Source: Haemaphysalis longicornis
Taxonomy: Eukaryota; Arthropoda; Arachnida; Ixodida; Ixodidae
Reading direction: 5' to 3'
Length of the DNA stretch: 64,000 bases
Assembly (NCBI GenBank): GCA_013339765.2
Contig: JABSTR010000961.1
Span: 99,985 to 163,984, forward strand
Part shown: positions 23,701-33,480 of the stretch, piece after piece
Layout: each line of letters begins with the position of its first letter
How positions within the stretch are numbered: the first letter of the stretch is position 1
Program-made: the position numbers and the translations under genes
The notes under the pieces: generated by a model
The model's database searches: none
The model's input: the letters and a program-made list of their open reading frames with translations, nothing else
Told to the model about the DNA's origin: nothing

Positions 23701-23949
23701 CTCCATCGAGCGCGTTTCTCACTGATGTCAAGTTTTCACACGTCATCTCTCACCGGGCATCATGACAACCTGGCTCTTTACACCAGTCATCTTCATTACC
23801 TTGTGTTTTGCTTCGTTAATTTTTACTGAAATGATTTACTTTTACATTCATGTCACTTCAAATGAACTAACCATTCTTTGCCGCTCTCTGCCCTAAGTCG
23901 GCCTTGCGTCATAAAAATCCAAGCATCATCATCATTAAATCGGCGTATG

Positions 23950-25873
23950 GTTCAAAAGCATTACTTGATTTTTGCACCCAGCAACGCATTAGGGGGAGTG
24001 GCAGGCGACTCCGTTGATGCGAAGTTCTCGAGGGCAGGGAGAGCGCCACCAGCATGGTGTGGGTGTGAGTATTGATGGATCTGGTAGCACCGCAGCGGAG
24101 GGTCGGGCTGAAACGGGGCAGACAACGCGCGACGGGGTTTTCTTTTTCTTTTTTTCTGCTAGGTGCGGGCGCAATGTGCATGAGCAGGCACAGCGTCACG
24201 GTGTTGACAAGTGCAAAAATTGCCCGCTAAACTTCAAGAGACACCTATTGGTGCTCGAAAATTCAGCTCTACCTGCTTCTCTTGCCAGAGTGTATTTGCT
24301 CACCGGGCATTTGGAGTGCTTGGGTCCTCGGTCTGTGCAGTGTTGTCAAGCTTGAGCACTATCCAGGGCCTGCACACTGGTACAGCAGGTTTTTGGGTGT
24401 GCCACCACTTTCTCGTAGGGGCACTATAGGAGGGTTGCCCTCAATGTCGTCATCGCAGGGCACACGGCGGTCTCGCTGGCTGTTTGGCACCCGAAGTTTC
24501 TGCACTTACAAAGCAGCAGCTTTGACATAGTAGCCCTTTTACGCAGTTTCGCAGACATATTATGTGGCTTAGTGCGTACGCCCATGACCTAAGCGCAACA
24601 GAGAAGGATGGAGAAAATGTCGCTATGCAGTGGCATCGACTCCGACAACTGCAACGCTGGGGATGTAGTGTGCAATTTGAGCAAGTGTTGCCACGGGCCA
24701 ACTACCTTGTCCATGAAATTGCAGCGAACCATGCATTGGGTATGTTTGTTTAAGTTCTGTTTTCACTGCCCGGTGGCGCCCGGCTGTGTTATCTGTGTCC
24801 CAAGTGAAGCACGTGTTCCATTCTTTATTTTTATGCCGCACGGGTTACCTCATTCAGATAAGCAGACTGATTCGCCCTAATGTCACTAGCCTCTTCTTTG
24901 ATCTACAATGTTCTGGATGTAAATCGACGGTTCGTGAAACACTCGCGCCGAAAGATAAAAAACGCGCAGAGCCGCAGTTTTTGATTTACCGATGCTCGCC
25001 TATGCAAGTCACTTTGTTGACTGCTGCTTCGCCGTCTGTGTATTCTTTCAGTTGTTAGGGGAGCACAAGTTCGCTCCAATAAAATTGTTTTCCTTGAAGA
25101 CAACCGTGTCGTGTTTGGCTGCGTGACAATATTAGCTTTGTTACACGGGAGGGCCTGAAAGTGCACGAAAGTATGGAATCGCACAATTACGTGGCAAGTG
25201 GATGGGTGCAAGAGTCGTGCGTCGAGGGGCTAGTTGATGGCCGTCGCATCGCTGCCAGCAAGGTAAGTGGCCTACGCTATCTTCGTGCAGCCTTGGTATG
25301 AAAAATGTCTTCCTTAAGAGTGTTCACGAGTGCTGCCCAGTGTAAGCGGTGGCTAGCTCTATCATTGCACCTAACTCGCCCACGTCCGGCGGCAGCAAAT
25401 ATGTTTTGCTGCGGCGACTCAGCTTGCCCAGATCTGGCTGCATAACCTGGATGTGACTGATGGACAGCCGTTCGCAGGTGCTAGTGATCGGGAGCATAGC
25501 AAATCTGCAGGGCACACATCTCTGCTGTTGCTGCGAACTGAACATGAAAAGCTAAAGGTGCCGAGTCATGGAGGAGTGCGTGTACCACGTGCTGGCTTAG
25601 TGCACAACTGTTTGGCCGGTGGCTGCACGCTTTTATGAAACCTGAGTTGTAAAACGCTACTTCTGGGGGGTATGCCTTTCCCCTCATTTTCTTTTTTTCC
25701 GGCTGCATCGTTCTCATGCATTCGGTGAGAACGATGAGAAATTCACTGTTTACCGAATGACGAAGTTCTTGTGGCCTCGGATCTTTACGACGTGATTTCT
25801 TTCGGCTGCCTTGGGGGCGCAAGTGAGTGTAGTTCTGGCCACTCACAGTCCCTGCCGTGCCCCTCCCGTGCAG
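23950..25873. other. End of EIF3M intron 1, transposon-like debris
   Basis: Positions 24,014-24,180 look like a dispersed repeat with a T-rich tract (tttctttttctttttttct). An open stretch at about 25,145-25,260 on the plus strand reads EGLKVHESMESHNYVASGWV and ends at a good donor AAG|GTAAGT (25,260). This layout resembles a block I recall from multi-copy YqaJ-type transposon proteins in ticks (LK-x-Y-x2-x-E-A-Y-x-Y-x-x-SGWV). I treat it as a possible transposon exon, not a host gene. An AATAAA lies near 25,079. Confidence 0.3.
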
Positions 25874-26223
25874 CTGAAGGGCTGGCTGTCGGCGCTGCGG
25901 GTGCCCGTGGCGCGGACGCAGCGCCTGCTGCGCCTGCTGCACGAGGCGCTGCTCGAGTGCCCCTCGTCCTCGCGTGGGGCGGCGGGGGAGCTGGCCTCGC
26001 GCGTCATGGTGGAGCTGCTGTCGACGTACACGGAGGACAACGCGTCGCAGGCGCGGGACGACGCGCACCGCTGCATCGTGTCCTGCCTGGCGGACCCCAA
26101 CAGCTTCCTGCTCGACCACCTGCTGCCCCTGAAGCCCGTGCGCTTCCTGGAGGGCGAGCTCATCCACGACTGCTCACCATCTTCGTGGCCGACAAGCTGG
26201 CCGCCTACCTCGCCTTCTACCAG
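25874..26223 (+). CDS. EIF3M: eIF3m exon 2, with a one-base deletion
   Basis: The exon follows a GTGCAG acceptor and ends CAG|GTGAGG. It encodes the middle of eIF3m, starting LKGWLSALRV and including VMVELLSTYTEDNASQARDD and FLEGELIHD, blocks very well conserved in animals. It covers the start of the PCI domain. After the Asp codon at 26,168-26,170 the reading frame slips: the conserved LLTIFVADKLAAYLAFYQ is present only in another frame. One C is missing at about 26,171 (GACTGCTCACC where GAC-CTG-CTC-ACC is expected). The exon is 350 nt; 351 nt would keep phase 0 at both ends. In an essential gene otherwise intact, an assembly error is more likely than a real mutation. Confidence 0.92.
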
Positions 26224-27054
26224 GTGAGGGGGCCAGCCAGCCGCCACATTCTCAGAGAGAGCCCCCGACAATTTTTGTTTGCACCAACTGTGGCTCTTGT
26301 GTGAATAACAGTTTTTTTAACACAAAAGTGTTTTATGCCCGGCTAAACAAAGATTTTGGTGACGTGATATCCGTCACGGAAGTGACGTCAGAAAAAGGGC
26401 CATTGACGCGGCGGCGCCTGGTTTCGATCCCACGACTCTCTGGTTGCACTGGAGGTACGTGGCGCTGTTTGCACTGTGCTACGAACCAAGATGTGAGCAT
26501 ATGCTACGAACATGCCTTATGTCCTCCCCTGTGACTCATTCAAATGGTGTGCGCCGTCTAGAAGAGGTGAAGCGAAGTAGCGCATCATGACGCCAATAAG
26601 CGCCGACAGTTGGCGCCTCAATGCCGGCGCCTTCGTGTGCGGGGGACGCGCGTGAATTGAGGCACCCTCCCCTGTTTTTTTGTTTCTTGCGTTTCGGTGT
26701 CACTTTGTCTGGTGAGGTCAGGCTCGTGAACCCTTTGCACAAGAAGGAAATTTCTTTAACATTCAACTGCTCCTGTGAAGACCCCTTTCACTTTCCTGTT
26801 TTGCCGATTCCTATGAAAGAGGAAACTCTTTCGTTACCTGCAGGAAATTGACCGATTTTGAGTGGTCTAACAAAAAAATCTTCTGTGCGATACATATTGG
26901 TTAGGCACACATTGCAGTGACATAAAATGCATATGATTCTACGCAGTTTCCAACGAAACCAGTTTTAATAATGTTTTCATAAATAATGATTGCGAAAAAA
27001 ATTATCGAATTCGAAATTGTTGTCCACGCGTCGAAGAAAATAAAAAAAGGAAGC

Positions 27055-27199
27055 TGTTCAATCCAAATTATTTCGAAATGCTGGCTCATGCGATGCTACC
27101 ATCATTGAACGAAAGAGCAGTATCCAACGTTGCAATGTTACAACACATTTTTTGGCGCACACCTCTGAAGCACAAATGTGGAAGACGCTTGCACAGTGT
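27055..27199 (-). repeat. 145-bp inverted repeat, left copy (intron 2)
   Basis: This copy is about 93% identical to the reverse complement of 31,088-31,230. It contains ttgaacgaaagagcagtatc and acaacacattttttggcgca. No coding domain or terminal structure is evident; it is probably a fragment of a dispersed element. Confidence 0.8.
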
Positions 27200-29468
27200 A
27201 GAAGCACCAGTAGTAGAAAAAGTTTGTAATATGTATTTTGTAGGTAAACATTTTGAAAACCCGTCCTAGAAAAAAAAAATTGAGTTGCGGAGGGCAATTT
27301 GTCAAATATAAAGGAAAATGTTAGCACGCGTGGTGCCCGTGCCTTGTGGTGAAGCCCAACCTCTATTTCAATTTTTGCTATTTTGGATGGTTCTCTTGAA
27401 GAAATCTGGTGGTTTGACGTAATTAAAGGCCCCAATTAGCATCCACATGATGGATGCTTGTAAAAACACTTTGTCAGTGATTATGACCAGCACAATTGAA
27501 GGCAAGCAAGCAAAGGGGAAAAAAAATAACCAAACTCTGTGGTGGTTGTTTGTTGACGTTCCGATCATCACTTATCAGTGAGAACTTTCATTTGCAGTTT
27601 ATTATCATGTTCTGACTCGCTATAGTAGTCCTGCTTGCAGGAATAAGGTACGATGCGGTAGAATCGGGCCCAGCAAGCTTACACCAAGCCGCCGTTGTGC
27701 TATGAAGTGAGTTCAGCACTATGTGCCTACTACATTGCAGCGCCACCTAACAATTTCAAAAAGAAACAATTACAAGCCACTTTGTCAGAATAGACAGTTC
27801 TACTAAGAAATGACGCTGGCTGAACAGCTGGCGGTGTTCAAGGCCGATTGAAAGCGTTTTCCTCGCCTGAACTGATATCTGACGAGTTGCTGTTATCTTT
27901 CGACTTTCAGCTGTAGCTGTTATTGCAGAAGTAAGGCGTGGGTAAAGTGGAAGCACGAGCGGCATGCTTGATTTGAGGAACAGTAGCAGGCAACGGAGGC
28001 GCCATGGCAAATGAGCTTGTAGTTTGATAACTGTGCAGTAGCGCCAAGTATGAATTGCGAAACGCAAAAACAAAACCGAAACTGCTGGGAAGTGGCTGAA
28101 AATGCCAGTCACACTTGCTAGACATGCGGGGGACTATGAGAAATAAGCTTTGGCTACCCTTTCTCCAAACCAAAGATCACTAATGAATAGCTGGTGTCAT
28201 TTTCTAGTAATTGCCACCTGACAACGCTGTTGGATTACAAAGCTGATGACATTATTTGGTGCTTGACTTGCTAGGAGCCTTTTATTAAAAAATTATGGCA
28301 ATGCAGCCTAACCACGAGTGGCATGTTTTTTTGTCAAGTGCAGCAGCCGTGCCCCCTTCCTCAAAAGCACATGCAGCTCAGCTCACAAAAAAATGTCACA
28401 AACTGATTCCAAGAGGGCAGTGCCTAGACTAACCAGGGGGGGCCGCATTCGGTGCACGAGAGGCGACTACAGCATGTTGAAGTGGGCGAAAGAAATCATC
28501 GATCACCGGTGATCGATTTGAATAGGCGTGGTAACGAGAGTTGCAGCAGCACTGCCTCTTGCGATCTTGCGATACCCACAGCCACTTGATCTGCCCCCTT
28601 GTGGAGCCGAACGGCGCTTGGTGTCGGTGGCACAGCGGCTCGGAAGCAAAAGCAGATTTGATTCAAGGATGTGGCACAACATGCTGGCCATGCCTTGAAA
28701 CATGGTTGTCTGCGACAGCATGGATAACCGGCCTCTTCGACAGCTTTCAACAGCATTCGCAGCTGGTCGCGTTTCAGGTTCCTGCTCAGAGAATAAGCAA
28801 AGCCCGCGCAGGACAATGAAGTAGCCTGTTGCCTACTTCATTGGCTTACAGCCGATATGAACAAGCCTGAGGATTCTGTCAACTTGGCCATCATAAATTA
28901 CGGTTTGCCAACAAGGAGGCCGCAGTGTGGCTCTTTTTCTGGACGCAGGTTCCTTTGGCTCGCCTGTCGACGATCCCGTTTAGTGTGCTTCGACGCAGCA
29001 GCTGTAGCAGTTTGCAGGATCGTGAAACGGGATTGTTGCCCTTGCGTCACCTTCGTCCACAGCACTCTGGCTGAGTGGACCGCGCCTTGTCCAAGCTGTT
29101 CGCACTCGCCTCCTCTCCTCCTTGCCCACCTCCTTGGTTGGCCTCCTCACATTGCGGAACTGTATGCTTTAATCTTCGCCTTTGCAATGTGTCCAGCCAG
29201 TTTTCAATTCACCCCACCATCGGCATACTCGCCCGAAACGTTTCTTGCAGTGTCATCGTGTTCAACTTTGAGTTCTTCGAGACAAGGATGCATATTTTGC
29301 TTTTCGCCAGCTTTGCATGGGCATAGGGTAAGGGGAAATTTAAAACGGGGGATTTTTTTTTCTTTTCGTAACTATGCAAGTTCACCTCCTTATGCATATT
29401 TTCCATAATCACACTTATCTTAGAAGGTTGCACTTCTGGCTCAAAAAGAGCTTTCCCATAAGCAAGTA

Positions 29469-30931
29469 CAGGGTTCGCACAGGTCCTTGAAAACCTTGAA
29501 AACCCTTGAATTTAGAAGTGTCAATTTCAAGGCCTGGAGAGTCTGGAATTTTTAAATGGTCCTGGAAAACCCTTGATTTTTCCAGAGAGAATCAATGGCC
29601 CTGTCTTTTCACAAGAATTCAGTGTTTGTCGTGGATTTTAGGTGCTGTCAAATGTAAAGAAACATTGTAACAATCAAGATTAAGTGTATAGCCGGTATTC
29701 AATGGCGTGGAATGCATGCAGGCAACCAAGTGTGCGCCGCCATATCTGTGGCCAAGTGTCCGTTGCTAGGTGACATTGTGCGCACGGCCCGCACGGCCCG
29801 CAGATCAGGCACCCCTCTTCTCGTCCATGCAACCGTGTGAGTGCGCCCACGGCCGGGCCAGAGCAGCGGCGTGCGCGCGTTGGTGACGGAACTTTACGTC
29901 GAGACTGGGCTGCATTGTTCTTGCTGCCGCTGCGAAGGCCGTATCAAGACATCGCGCGCCACCGCTCTAGCCCAGCCGTGGTGCGCCGTCCTCGTTACGT
30001 CGGGCTCTGCGGGATGGCGGTACTTGTTCATGCTAAGCACGAGCTATGGAACACATGACTGTGTTTCACGCTAGAAACTCTACCTCACCGAACGCAAAGT
30101 ATTCCCTTAAGTTTAGTGTGAGTGCGATTAATAACATCTCTGTTGAAGTTACCGTTTATAATCGTATTGGAACGGAGCAGATGACGCACGCCGGTGTTTT
30201 CTTCGGTGTGCGGGCGCAGTGGCCCAAGCCGCGCCGTGTCCGTGGCGCATCGGTCATGTTTGTGGCCGTTTCCAGTGTTGCCAAGCGAAGAAATTGTCCG
30301 CTAAACTTTTCAACGAATACCGCCTATTGCGTGAAATTACAAGTTTGGTGGATTTTCATTATTACAAGGCAACATTGGGAGTAGGCACTTGTCAATCCAA
30401 TCCATGTCACTATACAATCCAGTGAAGGCCAACTTCTGTTCTCTATCTTGCATCTTCCATCTAGTCTGTGGACGCTCGCTCCTTGCATGTTTGCTGTGCC
30501 TCATACGCTCCATCTGCATTTGCTTTTACGTGCAAATGGTGGTCGTGCACATTGTTCATCCTGCCTTGCAGCAGCACTTGCGGATTTATTTTCAACTGAT
30601 ACTTTGCTGACAAAGCAGGAAATGCAGGCAACATTAACAAACTTTTGAAATCAAACAGCCTGAGCAAATCATCAAGAAAAAAGAAAAACTTTTAACTACC
30701 AACCATGAAATAAAAAATAGAGCTGAGGAGCATTCCCGAACCCGTTAGCGCCTAAATGTGCACTAATGTGTTTAGGTATTGTGCAACAAAAAACTTTTGC
30801 ATTGTGTTGAAAAAGTTATAAAATTTTCCAATGATAAAACATTAGACGGGGACCTTGAAAATTTGTTTTCTGGTCCTTGAAAGTCCTTGAAAACCCTTGA
30901 ATTTTTGCTTTTGAAGCCTGTACGAACCCTG
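29469..30931. mobile_element. Non-autonomous TIR element with CAGGGTTCG ends (hAT-like family)
   Basis: The left end is CAGGGTTCGCACAGG and the right end is the inverse CCTGTACGAACCCTG. Both subterminal regions repeat the word tccttgaaaacccttgaatt. AAGTA flanks both sides (29,464-29,468 and 30,932-30,936), shorter than the 8 bp usual for hAT. The same left end and subterminal words begin the transposase-bearing copy at 33,279. The 634-bp insert at 29,691-30,324 accounts for nearly half of it. No transposase is encoded. Confidence 0.7.
29691..30324. mobile_element. TIR element copy 2, nested in the CAGGGTTCG element
   Basis: This is the same family as 21,064-21,553: it starts gccggtattcaatggcgtgg and ends caacgaataccgcc, flanked by TA on both sides (29,689-29,690 and 30,325-30,326). 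It is about 145 bp longer than copy 1, with extra sequence around 29,845-29,985 (a GC-rich stretch with gagcagcggcg), so copy 1 is probably an internal deletion. Ends and interior outside that stretch are closely alike. Confidence 0.75.
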
Positions 30932-31087
30932 AAGTAGTACGTGAGCGCGTCCCATTTTAGAATGTGCCCCTTGTTTATTGAATTTTTTCCACTAAGAAAC
31001 TCCCAGCTCCAGATCAAAACGCTAGACTGGAACCAGCTGTGTGGCAACCATTGCATAGCTGATTTTTCAGCCAAGGCAACGCAAAGA

Positions 31088-31230
31088 CACTGTGCAAGCT
31101 TCTTCCACATTTGTGCTTCAGAGGCGTGCGCCAAAAAATGTGTTGTAACATTGCAACATTGGATACTGTTCTTTCGTTCAATGATGGTAGCATTGCACGA
31201 GCCAGCATTTCAAAATGATTTGGATTGAAC
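31088..31230 (+). repeat. 145-bp inverted repeat, right copy (intron 2)
   Basis: This is the inverted partner of 27,055-27,199, ending tttggattgaac. Both lie in the same primary transcript of EIF3M, so they could pair across a 3.9 kb loop. Confidence 0.8.
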
Positions 31231-33480
31231 CACCCTCAAGTGGCCAAAAGAGTTTGACCACGAGCAGAGATACTTGGCAAACAGAGCTGCATGACAGCCC
31301 GCTAGTGGTGAAGGCAGGACAGACAACAGGCTGGAAAGCAATACATTACTTTGATGGTGATTATGAAGCTGGTGCTTGCTAAATAGATGGCTCCGGTGGT
31401 GTTTGCGGGGGAAATTATTGTTTTCCGCCTCTTTTCTTGCTTTGTGAGGCAATGTGGTACGCAAAACTTGAGAATTGCATACAGTGTAATTCATCCACAT
31501 ACTGGTAAACGACCTAACAGCAGTCAAGAAAAAAAATTGAGGTGGCAGGCTGACCAGATGACAGCAGGGTAAAAATACACCTGCGGAGGAGGCAGTGCAA
31601 GCAGGTGCGAGGCACTTCCTTGGCCAATAGGCACCTCCCGGGGCCGTGGCCACTTCTCGTTTCACGGTCGGCACCAGAAGGGGAGCTGGGTGCTTGCCGC
31701 ACTGCCACGCAGGTGCACTTGTGATGTCGACGGCCGCACGTGTGCCCCATGAAGCAGCCAGCCTTGTGCTCAGATATCTCTGCATGACGGTGAACCCTTG
31801 TGCCAGGCGAATGATAGCGATGGCTGCAGGGTTGCGAAGTGCGTCTTTGGTTGAGAAATGTTTGCTCTGACGGGTGACCTGCATTCTTGGCCCACTGTGC
31901 ATGGTGACATTCAGGTAGGGGAGCCACCTGCACAGTCTGTGTTAGGGATGTGAGCTTCAGCAACAAGTTTGGGCTGTTGCTGCTCACTTGGCATGGCACT
32001 ATGGTCGTATTGCCAGTATGGCAGTGTGCGGCATTTGGCCAGGTGCACTCGCGGTGAGTGCCTGTGCACACGGAAAAGGCTGCGTGTGCAGCAAAGGGGT
32101 GGCACGTAAGTGGTGCTGCGGGGAAAAGGACGCCAAGCTGCTGAGCTACGGGCACCGGCTGCCCACCCATGAAAATCACTCGTGCTGTGTGACAGGGCAG
32201 GTTTACGCGAAACTGTTGGTCAAACAAATCACATCGCTGCCTGACATTCCCCAAGGCTGCTTGCGCATTCTGGTCAGCAAAGCAGCTGCTACAAAATGCA
32301 GTGTATGCCGTTTACAACGAACCCTCTGAACCCGGAAAAAAAAATGTCCACTGTATCCAAAGCAGGGGTATATGAATGTAAAGTGGGACACCTGCAGCAT
32401 CTCTGCAAAGTGTTCACATGGATGAAAATAATCGTCAAACGCTGTTTTCGAAGGCCTATAGCAGATGCAGTCTAGTGCGTAGAGACGCTTGCCAAGCTGA
32501 GCAAATATAGCTTCAACGTGACTAACCCACTAACCAGCTATAAAAATCAGTCATAGCGAGCAGAATTAGCCAGGCCCTTTTTAAACCCTTCGGGCGAGGC
32601 AGGTTTACCCGAAACCATTTGTGAAACAATTCGAAATCGCTGCTTAACGTTTTCCCGAGACAGCTTCCACATTTTTTATGGTATTAGTGCGATCAGTAAA
32701 ACAGCTGATGCAAAATAATCTGGTAGACAGCTGTGGAATGGAAAGTTGGGCCAGTTGGGCTCCATACAGCCAGCGGCAGATTACACACAATGAATGGAAC
32801 CAGCCACCTGCTCGAGGCATTTCTTGCCTTTTTCATCGAATGGAACAGGAACGGTGCGTGCATGGAAATGATGAGTGCCGATTTTCCCTGAACCTGAGTT
32901 CTTTATTACATAAAAAACTGATAAAAGCAGACTTCACCTGCAGGTGCGCCACTTCGAGAGTTTTGTTCTTCAATCTCACCGGGGTCGCGTTTTTCGGCAG
33001 CGTCTGTGTTGGGCAGCTTTAACTATGCTTAGTTTATCTGACAATGAAATTGGCCCCCTCCCCTGCACACGCACATGCGGGAAACATTCAGTGCTGGTTG
33101 GTCTGCTGTAGCCTGGTTTGTTGTGAGCGGAGTGGGTTCCACTTGAGACGCTTGGGGCCAAACAAAGTATGGTCTGTGGCAACTGGAGGTCCGTTGTTGC
33201 TGGGTTTCTGTAATCTTGTGAGCGGCTGCTGCAAAACTGAAACCAGTTGGAAGCACCATGGGCGGGAACTTTACTGGACAGGGTTCGTAGCGGTCCTTGA
33301 AAACCCTGGAATTTTTTAGGGCCTTAAATTTCTGTGAATTTCGTCAGTTCAGCCAGTTTTTAGCGAATGCCTCTTGAACGCCTGGCAACTATGTACTGGA
33401 GCCAACCAGGCATCCAATCTGCGCAGTACGACAGTCTAGCGTGGTTACAGCAGCGATGACGACCAAAGCTAAGCCTACAG

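Larger units (their letters stand above)
18018..23949 (+). mobile_element. Nearly full-length I-type LINE with target duplication, in EIF3M intron 1
   Basis: TAAATCGGCGTGTG (18,018-18,031) and TAAATCGGCGTATG (23,936-23,949) flank the element, a 14-bp duplication with one mismatch. The body at 18,032-23,935 starts with a GC-rich 5' UTR and ends in a (CAT)n tail near 23,925. Two ORFs follow the order gag-like, then endonuclease, reverse transcriptase, RNase H and a terminal CCHC knuckle. The RNase H domain and this order place it in the I superfamily. Multiple frameshifts and stops, and an inserted TIR element at 21,064-21,553, make it inactive. It is in sense with EIF3M. Confidence 0.88.
13237..25873 (+). 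other. EIF3M: EIF3M intron 1 (GC-AG, 12,637 bp)
   Basis: The intron begins GCGAGT and ends in a pyrimidine-containing tract then GTGCAG. It contains a small TIR element at 13,419-13,554, a 5.9 kb LINE at 18,032-23,935 with a nested TIR element, and the transposon-protein-like fragment near 25.2 kb. Positions 13,560-18,030 hold no recognisable gene. A degenerate ggctgctcca-rich repeat occurs near 15,200-15,270 and again near 17,070-17,125. Confidence 0.85.

Noticed and set aside
25481..26167. 228-codon minus-strand frame
   Set aside because: An antisense shadow of GC-rich EIF3M exon 2, with low-complexity Gln/Arg composition.
31514..32254. 246-codon minus-strand frame in intron 2
   Set aside because: No recognisable domain, Cys/His/Pro-rich random-looking composition and no splice context. 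Kept only as a note.
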